Source of the DNA: Eleusine coracana subsp. coracana
Lineage: Eukaryota > Streptophyta > Magnoliopsida > Poales > Poaceae
DNA: 64,000 nucleotides
NCBI GenBank assembly: GCA_032690845.1
Contig: CM064433.1
Coordinates: 39,120,658-39,184,657 of the forward strand
Direction of reading: 5' to 3'
Numbering within the stretch: the first letter of the stretch is position 1; each line of letters begins with the position of its first letter. Below are positions 34,232-45,499 of this stretch, in pieces. A program made the position numbers and the translations under genes. The notes below the pieces were generated by a model. It ran no database searches. It was not told the DNA's origin and saw nothing but the letters and a program-made list of their open reading frames with translations.

Positions 34232-36309
34232 TGATGTGTCGCGTGCGTGGCACCCACGTGTTAGTGGATAAACCAGGATTTCCATAAAAAGCCAGAAATA
34301 GCTAGAAAATGCTGAAAAATTTTGAAAACCTATAGTAAATAAAATATAAATCCAATGGAGATGAAACCAACTTTGTTAGTTTCCTCTTAATGTGCTCTAT
34401 TTGATATAAATAAGAAAAAGATGCCTCTGTACTTTATTTTTTAATAATAAATTATTTTGCTCAAGCACTAAATAAATCAGTATAAATTCTAGAAATGCAA
34501 TTTAAATCTGATTTTTGGCATGCACTGTTATTGCATGTTAATCTATTACCCTGATGTTTGGTTTGGCAGCATTTGCATTATTGTATTCTCTAGGATTTAT
34601 TTAATGTTTCTACTTATGAAAACGCTAGTAAATAGAATAATAAAAATCAGTAGATGCCACTTGGTGAAAATAATGTTCATGCATGTATCTGTAAATGATA
34701 AATCACCCATGTCCAAAAACATATGTTTACTTTATTAAATGAATTATTTGCTCTTAAAACTATATAAACCCAATTAAAAGGCTTAAACACATAAAATGAT
34801 AAATTCTGAACTTGTTTCTTTAGGTCATATGGCTTCAAGAACATGTTAATAACCTATTTATCGCATTAACACCACTACATTTTGCATTTGGCATATTATT
34901 GCATATACGGTATTATTGCGGTACTGTTGACCATTGTTCATACATAGGTAATGAGCACCAGGAGCAAGAACTAGAGTTTCAGCAGGACCCCAACCCCGAA
35001 GAGCAAGAGACCATCATCACTAACACCATTGTTGACCAAGGCAAGCCCCGGTTTGCATATATTGTTTTATAAAGTTTGCTAGTTTCAATATATGAATGCT
35101 AGTGTCTATTCGTGATTGATGCATTAGGTTGTTAGTAATTGGTTAGAAATCCACTTGCTATGCTTAGTAATAGAGTAGTGTCGATAATTGCTACTCAACA
35201 AGGAAAATGACTTGATCACTAAAGATGAACTTAATAGAATAAACTTACTTTGATGTTATGACCGGGCACGGATGATGCATGTGTAGGTTTGAGGCAACAC
35301 ATGGGTGTTGACTGCGGTAGTCCTGCCTTGTCGAACCTAGGACCCGTCTGTCGTTGGCCCCTTGGTCAAGCATTGAACAGTACCGAATGCATGCTAGTTT
35401 ATGGGCACTAGTAAAACAATGTAACACTAACACAACAATGAGGACAATACCCGGTACATTGGTCTTTGACCCTTCTGCTGCTGGAGTGGGTGGTCCATAC
35501 CGTGAAGTACTGCTAGCAGGACGGCATGCCCACTCATGAGACTGGACCCGGACCAAGTTGTTTGTTGTTCTTGTGAAAGGTTGTCGTATGTGACCTTAAT
35601 TAGTGCATATACGTCATGTATTTCAGGTTTTCCCAGCTGGTATAAATCAATTGCAATTGTTGTCACTCGCAGAAATAAGTACGCTTGTTCACTAAGTCAT
35701 AACGTAGTTGCACTACTTAAGAATTGATTTATTGCTTATGTTGATTACTAATTGCTTTTTTTTTTTATTTTGTAATTACTATATGTTATGCTTTATCATT
35801 CTTGCACTGTGCCACTAGAGTTATATTTCTGCTCCACCCAGTTAATTTGGCTAAATAAAATTTGGTAGAACTGATAGGTTGCTTAGTGCAAGTCTTTTAA
35901 AATAGCTATCCTATTAGGGCCAAATGCATGTCTAGGTCTGTTGATGGGTAAGCCTTGATGAGTAAGTAGTACTCAGACTTTGTGCCTCTGTGGTTTTCAG
36001 GTAATGCAGAGATTGAGTTACCAGTTGATGTTCTGCCTTGGGACATGCAAGTCCCTGTGGGCTGGACTGCCCACTGGGAGTCTGAGCCGCCGCCACAGTA
36101 ATATTGTGTGCTGCTAGGGTAATGATTCTCTGGCCTGAGTCATTACCACCGCTGTATTGTCGAGTGATCGTATTAGTATTCATATTTGCTTATGCTGTTT
36201 TCGAACTCTATGAACTTGTATTATTACGCTACACTTTAAATACTCTAATGATGTAATAATTTGACTTAATTTGGAATCTGCGTTGTATTATCAAGTGTCT
36301 GCGTTATCA
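34232..36309 (+). mobile_element. Gypsy-type LTR, probably solo, in the Athila ORF
   Basis: A block of about 2.08 kb starts TGATGTGTCGCG and ends GCGTTATCA. The env-position ORF appears to continue on its right. A 4-bp match GCAC flanks both edges (34228-34231, 36310-36313), which is suggestive but short of the usual 5 bp. The interior has the chromovirus-LTR layout of a Glu-rich stretch ending GACCAAGGCAAGCCCCGG (35035-35052). No gag or pol. Confidence 0.55.
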
Positions 36310-36692
36310 GCACCATTGGAACCTCGATCCTATGGGATGGGGCATCACAGACTGGAGGTTCATCGTGGCAGCAAGCTAGTAGTGCACAATGGGGACATGG
36401 CCCCGAGTCGATCGGGACGCCTCCACATCACGATGGACGCCACTCCTTTTTGGGCTTTAGTTATCATGACTATGGCCCGCAATTGAGGGATCTTATGCGG
36501 AGGATGGACGATCTGGATGTGAGAATAGGGGAAACGCAAAACACCCTTGCTACTCACACCCAGACCACTCGAGAGTGGCAGCAGCACAAGGACGACCAGT
36601 TTTATCATCTCTAGGAGCAGCTACGAGCGCACCACGAGTATACGGTAGCTTACTACCATTACAGAGTATTTGATCCAAACCAACAGCAGTGA
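36310..36692 (+). pseudogene. Athila env-position ORF, C-terminal part
   Basis: Frame-shifted remnant with SSWQQASSAQWGHG-like sequence, then a helical heptad-like stretch LRDLMRRMDDLDVRIGETQ at about 36484-36540 and HTQTTREWQQHKDDQ, ending with a stop near 36690. A coiled-coil end is typical of this ORF in plant Athila elements. Confidence 0.55.
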
Positions 36693-38100
36693 GCAAGAAC
36701 AAGCTTAGGGGAGCACCCCCGCCAAGGTGACTTGTATCTTTCCTTTCTTTTTTTTCTTTGTTGAAATTACCCTCATAAAAAGAAAGTAAAAATTTGCAAA
36801 ACTAAAAAAAACAAAAATAGTAGGTTGTCATGCATGCTAGGGATGTTTATGCTTTCATGTTGAGATGATGAATAGTTGCTCTGTTTTATAATTTTCTATT
36901 GTCCCTCGTATACGACTTAATATTCTCCCAATTTTTGAGTTTGTTGGCTAAACATGTTGCCTTGAACTTGAATTCTTGTGGGTTGCATAAAGGATGATCT
37001 AAGTCTAGGTTGTTGTGAGGTATGATATGGTTAGAATATGGCTACTATGATCTTTGTCCCAAAGTGAAGCTTAACATCCGAAGATTTTGTTTTTCAAAAT
37101 GATAAAATTGATAAGTTCCTCAATGATGAGAATTCCTACCAAAGCCATATGTTATACTTCATTGCAAAACATTCTACATATGCTGCTTGTTTTCATATTG
37201 AGCTTTATCAAAATTCTTGCAACCTTTATGCGATCCATTTCATGCTTTTATGATCAAGATTCACGTACACATCCACCATCACTTGCTAAAACTCCTACAC
37301 CAGGAGATAGCAATTCTATTACATCCACCACCATATGCTCAACTTCTATACTGGAAGTTAGCAAAAGAAATACTCCATGATTTTCATGTTATGACTCTCT
37401 TTCAATTGGTTGCATGGAAGGCATAACTATAAAAAATAAAATAAATACTTGCTCTCAATCATGAGCATGATGAAAAAAAGAGAAAAGAAAAGAAATAGCC
37501 ATGCGCAATTGCTTTCTCAAGAAAAAGAGAGTTTACACAAAAAGGAGTATCCATTGTTCTACCATCATTCCACCACATTCCACACACATGCACATCTTGA
37601 TCAGATTGTATGACTTGTTTCTCCGTGGGTTCAGTCTATTGATTTAGCAATATATTTGTAGCAAGTATGTCTCTATTATTCCCTACCCAGAGCTCCACAT
37701 GAGCCTTATTTAGAGGTAGGAATAAAAGAGGCAACTTCAAATGCCTTGGTGAGGAATCAAACACATTGAGCGATCAAGAGAGTCATTGGAGGAACTTAGT
37801 TTTATTTGCAAAAATCTTTTAAAAACCACCGGATGGAAAGTGAAACACAGGGATGAGAGAATGGTGTCCTACAAAGACCGTTCTGTCTTTCAAGCACCCA
37901 AGTTTAAGAGAAGCCAAAAGCCCCACAGGACTAAGGTAAAGGGTGACTTACCAAATGCCAACTTATTCAATTAAAGGTAGAGTATTTTGTTGTGCACTTG
38001 GTACTTTGGAGGGAGTATAAAACATTGTAGCAACTCTTAATCAACAAACTAAAGTTTTATCTTTGCATCAGGAGAAGCAAAGGTTTAGCTTGGGGGAATT
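36693..38100 (+). other. Athila 3' untranslated region and polypurine tract
   Basis: AT-rich, without a gene. It ends in AGCTTGGGGGAATT (about 38087-38100) directly before TGTTG of the 3' LTR, the usual place for the plus-strand priming purine tract. Confidence 0.7.
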
Positions 38101-40274
38101 TGTTGTCGGTCCCTAACTACCATTTTGGACCATCCATATTACTCAAAATAAAGGAGGATTCAACATTCCCACCATGCATGTTAGCTAGAATTAATAAATA
38201 TCCACTTGTGCTTGGAGAAATGCTCACATGTAGGAGAAATACTAAAATAGAGGGGGAATCACACCCAAATGGCGAAGAAACACAACATTGACCTATCAAA
38301 GCTCACCAACATGGATTCGCACGAATCAAATGGCCTAGACTATGGAGGAGCAGAGGGGGGCTACCCAGCAGTGTGCCAGGACAACTGGGGGGCCACTAGG
38401 CCCCACCCTTTTTCGGTCGAACTGGGAGTGGGCCTAGTGGGGCCTAACTTCCTCAATCGGTTTCCCACCGACTCTCCAAAGGCGGTTGTCCCCCTTAGGG
38501 CAGAAGTTACCAACCTCAAAACCGCCTTTGGACCCCTATAAGTGGATGGGTGTGGCCTCACTCCTCAACACACACCAAGAAGCATCACTCTCTTCGTATT
38601 TTGAGTTTGTCTCTAGTTTTAGTGGAGTTAGGCTTAGAATAGAGTCTTCTTCAGTCCCATGTCTTCCTTAGAGTTGTGGTATGGCTGTTGTATCTTTCTC
38701 CTTTTGTAAGACTTTATCCTATTTAATTTATTTAGTCTTTCTATATAGTTGTGCTTGGGTCATATGTTTCTTGTTTGATTATTTGATCCATTCATGTATG
38801 TGTTAGTATGCTTGCATGTTAGTAGTGTAGTTGTACTTTACTACCATGTCAGACATAAGCCCTTACTATAGTTTTATTTATATCGTTATAATGATGCATG
38901 ACTAATATTTGACTTAGATCATTTCCACTTGCTTAGTGTTCACTTTAAAGTGATTACTCTTTTTCTGATCCATCGCTAGGGGATTAGGAGTATTGTTCTA
39001 GAGATGTAAGCATGGATACTTCCGAGTTCTAGGGATAAAACAAATACGATACCCTGAATACTTCTGAGTGAAATGCTACAACGGTATTCTCTGTGCGCTT
39101 GCGGATTACCTGCATTCGTTAAAGATTGGGAGAATTGCACAGCTGCCACTGGTTTGTGAGCTCAGTTCACCTCAACCACTAAATTTTTTTGATTGGCATA
39201 GGTGCCACTGAAGCAGACCTTAGAACGCGCCATCTGCCATTGGAATGGCTTCTCCGATTGCTGCTGTTAGGTTTAGTAATTAAAAAAATCCTAAAATTAA
39301 ATCTGTAAATAGAGTAGGTTGTAGAAAGACAAAAGTGCCCCTCATTGAAGAGGTCTATCCAGTTCAGTTCCCAGAATTCCCAGAACCGAGCTCCAAGCCT
39401 CCAAACCTAATTGAGTTGTGGCAGCGCTTTGCTTGTGGCAGGCCGGCAGGGAGGCGCGGCGTGGCATGGCGTGGGCGGGAGCTAGGCGTGCGTTACGTGG
39501 GCTAGACCCAGGCGGGTGTGGCGCGGGCGGGAGCCAGGCAGGCACGACATGGACGAGTGCTGGACCCAGGCGGGCGTAGCGCAGCGCGAGATGAGCCGGA
39601 CCCAGGCGGGTGTGGCATCGGGCGAGCTGCAACAGGTGCGGCGCGGGCAGGAGCTTGACGCAGTGGGCGCAGTGTCGGGCGAGCTGCAGCGAGTGCGTGG
39701 TCAGCTTGAGGTAGAAGAAGAGATGGGGTCAACCGAATCTGTCAGGTTTGAGTTATTCGATTAAAGTGCTTTGAAATCCTATCTCATCCATATATTGTTC
39801 GATTTACCTTCAAAATTGCTTCAGTTTGTAGGCCGCTCCATTTCAAAATTAAAGTTGTGATTAAAGTGTGCATATTCTTCAGCTTGCCAGATGAGGGTCC
39901 AAAGTTGTGATTGTGAAAAATTGAACATTATATTGTCTCAGTTGGCTTTGTGAAACATGCTATTTTGGGTTGATTTGTAAACTGCTCTGATCTAGTGGCA
40001 TTTGTGCCAACATAATCAGGGGCATAGATGTCAGAAAAATGGTCAACACAGGTCACCCAACAGTGTTTCCTTTCCGTTACGAAACAATGACACCCTCAGC
40101 TGCCACATAAGCAAACCAACGGCATCGATGCCAATTCAGAAATTTTAGTGGCAATCATGCAATTTATATACCCGAACAATGGCAACAATGCAAATCGCCC
40201 TTAAAGATTACCAATACACATTTCTTGGATTTGTTGCTAAGGCAACTTAGTGATGGCGTTAAGAAATGCCAACA
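38101..40274 (+). repeat. Athila 3' LTR (with a MULE and a deletion)
   Basis: Starts TGTTGTCGGTCC and ends GAAATGCCAACA. Compared with the 5' LTR it lacks roughly 390 bp at about 39014 and contains a Mutator-like element at 39128-40200. Confidence 0.88.
39128..40200. mobile_element. Non-autonomous Mutator-like element, 1073 bp, with perfect 9-bp TSD
   Basis: Flanked by TTAAAGATT at 39119-39127 and 40201-40209; the 5' LTR shows the empty site with one copy. Ends GGGAGAATTGCACAGCTGCC and, inverted, GGGCGATTTGCATTGTTGCC begin long imperfect inverted repeats of about 100 bp. The interior (39420-39720) is GC-rich, with a repeated ACCCAGGCGGGyGTGG motif and an 82-codon frame. It has no transposase. 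The GC-rich core is the kind of cargo seen in Pack-MULEs, but I cannot name a donor gene. Confidence 0.9.
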
Positions 40275-40555
40275 GTGAGCTTGATGGAGTCCAAGGGTTG
40301 GTGGAGATGGATCAAGGCTAAGGACAAGCTAGGATCAAGTGTTTGGAACACTTGTCTAGATGTTAAGGCTTTGAGTCCATAGGAAAAACCAGACTATCAA
40401 GGGGGTCTAGGTCATGTCTCTTAGGTCACACTAGTTGGTGATGTGCATAGATGCTCAGTGAAATCATAGGCACTAGGTGACAGTGAAGAAGCCAAGGAGC
40501 TATTGGAAGAAGCCAGAAAACAAAGTCAGGTGAGGACGATGAGTTTCATCTTCTG

Positions 40556-40932
40556 GACAGAGTGACCGGATAGAAGGTCTGGAGAGACCAGACTATGCGA
40601 TCATCAGAGGAGAAGGCAGATCAGAGAGAAATTTTTGCGAGGAATCTGTCAGCGTGAAGGCCCATAGAGACCAAACGGTCCGATATGTATGGATGAGGCT
40701 CGGGACAGAGAGGAAGCAAAATGGACGCTCTCTGGAATCAACAGAACTTGAAGAGATCGGATGTTCCGGTCAGTGCGAAGTCAGCAGAAGCAGAGAAGGC
40801 AACGACTCTAGTGGAGCTATCCAGATGGAGATCGGATGGTTCGGTCAGGCAGTGACCGGACTGTACGGTCAGTTCGCCCAGAAAGCTGATTTCATGGAGT
40901 AACAGTTAGTTTGAGGTTGGAAGCCTATATAA
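40556..40932 (+). promoter_or_regulatory. Copia solo LTR palindrome cluster and TATA box
   Basis: GACCGGACTGTACGGTC (40854-40870) and diverged copies near 40564, 40590, 40671, 40765 and 40831 precede TATATAA (40926-40932). Same layout as in the reverse-oriented copy at 29968-30350. Confidence 0.55.
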
Positions 40933-41999
40933 GGTCATTGCTGGGGTCTTGGAGACCTCTCTTGGCATGCGTGATAGCTAGGAGCATCTATAGGGAGCCA
41001 AGGGGACAAGAGAGGAGCATTAGGAGGAGATATTGGATATCTTGAGAGTGCCAGAGAGAGTAACTTAAGCATTTATCCACATCTAAGGCTAGGGTGTGCT
41101 TGACGGTGTGATCTAGGTTGTTACTCTTGGTCTATAGTGAGACCTAGATCTGTTAAGTGTCGGTGATTAAGCCTATCGTGATTGGTTTTGAAGGTCGTCA
41201 CATATTTGTACACGGTTTGAGCCCGTCATTGCAAGGGGCATCGATAGTGAGCGCCCGTGTTGGCTCGAGGAGTCTGGTAAGTTCTCGAGGTAGGCAAGCT
41301 TGTGCATTGGTGGCAGCGGTGACACAACCATGTCTTCACTCCGGGAGTGATTGCGGCTCATGTGCGAGAACTCCACTTGGTGGCGAGAGGGACCGGTACT
41401 TTGGCGGGAGTGGTGCAACGAGGAGTAGGGGAAGATGCCATCCTTACAAGACCTCAGAAAAAAATCATGAGGTATCTTTTACTCTACTCCTTACTATGAT
41501 GCTTTACTTTCCGCATTTACATACCGTGCTATTCATGCTTGTGTGCTTGCCTTGCTCTAGTTTATTACCTTGTAGACTTGCATGAATAGGCTTCTTGTTT
41601 GCTAGTAGTGTTTAAGCTTCCACATTTGATCACTAGCATGTATAGGAGTTGCTTTGACTTGATTGATCACCCTCGTATGTATTGTGCTACTCATGCTTGT
41701 GTGCTCTAGTTCTTTATCTTATAGCTTTGTATGAGTAGGCTTCTTTTGCTAGCTTGTTGTTTGCTTTCGTGTGTCTTTGATTACTAGCTTGCATAGGAGT
41801 TGTGTTGTCTTATGTGATCTACTAGTACGCATAGGATGTCTTTCCTTTCATAGGACTATTCTCTTCTTAGTGTGATCACCACTAAAATTGTCATAGGAAT
41901 TGATTGAGTGTTCGGTTTTAGAAATTGGCGAATTTGGTACATATTATGAGTTCTCGATTCAAACCCCCCCCCCCCCTTCTCGGCCACTCGATTCTTTCA

Positions 42000-43206
42000 C
42001 ATGGTTGGATGGATTTGCGCACCATTGTTTCTGTGTATCCAAATACATCTTTTCTAGTTAACGGTTTCCTTAATTCTTCCACTCAAGGGAAATCAATCCC
42101 AAAAAGTCTGACATTGATATCCCATTTTATCTTTTTCGGGTTTATTGTACATATATCACAATGTGAACTTTAAAAATAGAATACCACCATTCATTTGTGT
42201 CAGCAGGAGATTCTATACAAATATGATAATTCATATTAAACCTTTCATGAGAATGTTGATTTGACTCGTCAATTCACATATATATGTCACGTCATACCAT
42301 GTCCGTCCTTGTATTTGTGTTCGTGAAAACAAAAAGAAGACAAAATAAAAATAGAACGTGCGTACAAACATGCGGCGAGGAACCACATGTTACAAAATGC
42401 ACGGTTCATAGAGCTTTGTCTTCTTTCGTCTTCTGCATCATTGCTTAAGGAGAGATCTAACTTGGGTAATTGCGTAGTCCGTCGATTTCCGAGGCCTTAT
42501 AGGGCTTGACTGGTTAACTACATCTACAGAGCGAGTCTGTAGAACACCTCTGATTAAGTTACACGTAATGATCGTCTCTTCATAGAGTGTTGAACAGAAT
42601 GATATAGGGTGGCTTTTGTGTTGTCGAAATCTAGTCATAGCGGCGCCATCGCCACGTTGGATGTAAACGGTAGATATTGATGAAGAGGATGACTTTCGCC
42701 TCATCGGTGCCCAGTCATGTATACGCCGGTCTTCATCAACTCGAACGGAAAGGTTGCCTCGTCGGTGCCCGGCGATGATGTGTTCGATCTGGTTTGTAAG
42801 GACGTGTCGGTGGAGCAGTGACTTGATCTTATCTTCATTTGGCCAAAGTTCCGCCTAGCCTGGTGGGTACTAGACGGAATAATGATTAGATGAGTGCTAT
42901 GAGAGTAGCGATACGTTGTTGCTGGGACGATGCATGCTGTGAGGATTACTCGCACATACGGCATGAGTATGTTATCCGAATGAGATTAAATGGGCAGATG
43001 CACTTTGCTTGATTGTCAGTAATCCACCCATTAGATAATTATCTACCACATGTACATCTTGTGGTCAAAATGATTGCTTGCTGGAAGAAGCATGTTTATA
43101 TAATACAAACGTCTTATTCCCAGAAAAAGCAATAAGATTAATATGCAACCATCCGAAGTGAGTAATAGCATTTCGCCTGGTTTTGAGAATGCTTGCTAGC
43201 CAAAGA
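42000..43206. other. No gene identified
   Basis: Starts with the right target duplication CATGG. Two minus-strand frames (42438-42704 and 42701-42964) overlap end to start and show no domain I recognise; they may be a decayed gene or chance. Confidence 0.4.
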
Positions 43207-43507
43207 TCTTGCTCCCACTCGTGTGAGGCAAGAATATAAGTTGAGCCTTCCGGCGTCATTAGTCTTGATCAAAGATTTACTCCCTCCGGATGCATATTGT
43301 TGTCGTTAGGACAGCAAACACAGTTCATTTTTGAACTACGCCAGCTGTCTGAATGACAGCAAAAAAAATCTGGAGGGAGTAGATAATATACACATCTCCG
43401 AGCTTCTAAACACGCAAACTGAATATTCAAATCTTGCTCTCACATGCATGAGTAGCAAGAAAAATTTTGTCGAGCCTTTCGGCGTCGTTATTCTTTTGAT
43501 CAAAGAT
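43207..43507. repeat. Diverged direct duplication of about 70 bp, split by a Stowaway
   Basis: TCTTGCTCCCACTCGTG ... TTGATCAAAGAT at 43207-43276 recurs with substitutions at 43433-43507, including the shared phrases GAGCCTT.CGGCGTC and TTGATCAAAGAT. The Stowaway at 43280 lies between the copies. Confidence 0.7.
43280..43379. mobile_element. Stowaway-like MITE, 100 bp
   Basis: CTCCCTCCGGAT at the left end and its inverse ATCTGGAGGGAG at the right, with TA at 43278-43279 and 43380-43381. Only 100 bp long, near the lower limit for the family. Confidence 0.82.
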
Positions 43508-43614
43508 AAGTAATCTTCTTGATTTGATCTTGAATTATTTTTGGATCTTCTATCTATTTCACGGAGGATAATAGACATCTTTGTTTCTTCTTGAATCTTC
43601 GATCTTTGATTGCA

Positions 43615-43859
43615 TCTTGATCTTATGAATGCATCGACGGGCTCGTCTACCTCTCACGGATAGTAGACGTCCAATGATCGGGCGGAATTTCTTGAAGGGC
43701 GCCCTCATGCAGTAGATGCAGCCGCAGCTTGCGCCTGCGTCTTGATTTCATGAATGCACTAACGGGCTCGTCTACCTCTCACGGATATATAGTAGACGTC
43801 CAACGATCGGGCGGAGTTTCTTGTAGGACCCTCCCATGCAGTAGATGCAGCCACAATTT
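43615..43859. repeat. Tandem duplication with units of 116 and 120 bp
   Basis: Units at 43615-43730 and 43740-43859 share ACGGGCTCGTCTACCTCTCA, GTAGACGTCCAA.GATCGGGC and GCAGTAGATGCAGCC with few substitutions. The second has an extra TATA after GGATA. It sits downstream of a minus-strand TATA box at 44175, so it could be a repeated leader. Confidence 0.85.
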
Positions 43860-44174
43860 ATTTTCATCTACATCAATGACATCTGCTCACCTTGAGTCAT
43901 GTGCGTGGGGAAGATGATGCCTTCCTTCAAGGAGACCATCGTAGAGGCGGAGCTTCGACTGATCTTCTTTGGCCTGGAGCGTTGGGCGATGTGCCTGGAG
44001 CAACACGCGGACGTCACGGCAAACTGCAGCGCTGATCTTCAATCTTCAGCAGGGCACGCTTTCCTGGTGTGCAGCGTGTACGTGTATCTGCAGCGGCGGC
44101 GCGTACGCGTAGATGGCGTCAGCGCTTCGGCATGTTGCTTGTGCGGAACCCCTTGACCTGGAGGCGTCGGCCTG

Positions 44175-44182
44175 TTTATATA
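44175..44182 (-). promoter_or_regulatory. Candidate minus-strand TATA box (TATATAAA)
   Basis: On the minus strand the context is CGGTCTATATAAACAGGCC, a strong plant TATA context. Downstream (leftwards) is a GC-rich segment (43900-44160), then the 116/120-bp duplication, then a minus-strand frame 43578-43336 without recognised domains. The layout resembles an LTR or leader, but no LTR ends were found. Confidence 0.4.
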
Positions 44183-44400
44183 GACCGGGGCGTCAAGGCT
44201 AGCGTGCGGGGATATGTTACGATCTCAACCGAACATCGCGGCTGAGCTCCGTAACGTTTGTTACGATCCTTGCTTATCGTATCTTCTCGCCACGATTATT
44301 CTTCTCTTCTCTCCTTATCTCCAGCTTTTGTACGTAGTTCTATCTCCAATAGAATCGAATCTTCTTGCATACGAGAGCCAACTGGCCCATTGTGATTTAC

Positions 44401-45499
44401 CCGGACACCCTTAGCAGCCACGTTAATTAGGCTAATAATCATGATAATGACCGGGGCTTATACGTATAGCATGGCCCAGCTGCCAGAGCTTAACATAATC
44501 TCATACTTATGCATGTCTTTGCCTAAATTATTATGTGTCCTGGACTCTACTAGCTCCAGCTGACATGCACGTTTACAGACTTTTTTTTTGTGACAAATTT
44601 ACAGATTTTCTTTATGTCTCCAATAATCAAGGTACCTCGTATATGATTATGGTAACATATGAGCTTCATCCTGAAAACTCCAAATGATTTCCAACCTTCA
44701 TATTCATTTATTACTGATGTAAATTTAGTGCTAAAAATTCATCAAACAATTTGGTTGATTCGTGAGAGCCTTCTGGTTACCAACACGGCAACACTAATTG
44801 CACTAGAACAGGTCGGATTTGTTCTGACACATGGGTCGATCCTTGATGTGTACTTGATTGGCCCAGTTTAGTTGTTCACTCACAATCTCATGTTCAGTAT
44901 AAAAGTTTTTCAGTTTTTGGTACGGCTAATCATATTAAATTTGCAAGTACGTTTCCGTTGCTACCAATTGCTTTTGTCAAATGAAATGAATGATTAATTT
45001 GATAAGGAATGCAAGAAAAGCAGAAGTACTGCATCACATACCTGTTGATTTGAATGTGAAGTGACTACGGGCTAGATAGGTTGAAAGGATTTTAGTGAAG
45101 CACTCAGAAAATGTACATTAAAAGCTTTTTTGGTTTTAGGTACCAAATTCATACACACATTGGATTGACTCTATGATATCATTTCAGCATTTTGTTGAGA
45201 TAGCTATAACTTTTTTTTTACTTCTGACGTGCTTTCATATGGTTCGCCAATCATTGGCCATTAAGATTAGAGATCGCACGCGAGCCCACACAGTAGGCTT
45301 GTGCGCACGGTGCCGCTTACATGAATGGGGCCTTCCCTCTACTCGACCATTTGTAGCTTTCTCCATGTTCTGATCTGCCGACTGATGGATCACTCCTGCA
45401 GCTGCAGTGAAGCTTATCTTCCTCTGGCGGGTTCTCACCTTTTCTTCCTCTATTAATGCCTCCTGCTCCAGCTCACGGCTTACGCAAAGCCTTACCAAG
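44401..45499. other. Upstream region and 5' leader of LAZY1
   Basis: AT-rich to about 45240, then a mixed region to the ATG. No TE end is seen here. CAAT-like words occur near 45247. The transcription start cannot be placed; the stretch 45260-45499 is probably leader. Confidence 0.4.

Noticed and set aside
34228..36314. Full 5-bp TSD for the LTR in the Athila ORF
   Set aside because: Flanks are GGCAC and GCACC; only a 4-bp GCAC match, so the boundary is reported as tentative.
40275..41999. A second complete Copia element
   Set aside because: Both outer edges carry CATGG and no PBS, gag or PPT adjoins the LTR, so it is a solo LTR.
42438..42964. Protein gene on the minus strand
   Set aside because: Two frames overlap end to start without a recognisable domain; kept only as an unassigned interval.
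43207..43859. CRISPR-like spaced repeats
   Set aside because: Repeats are long, diverged and only two per set in a plant nuclear sequence; simple local duplications.
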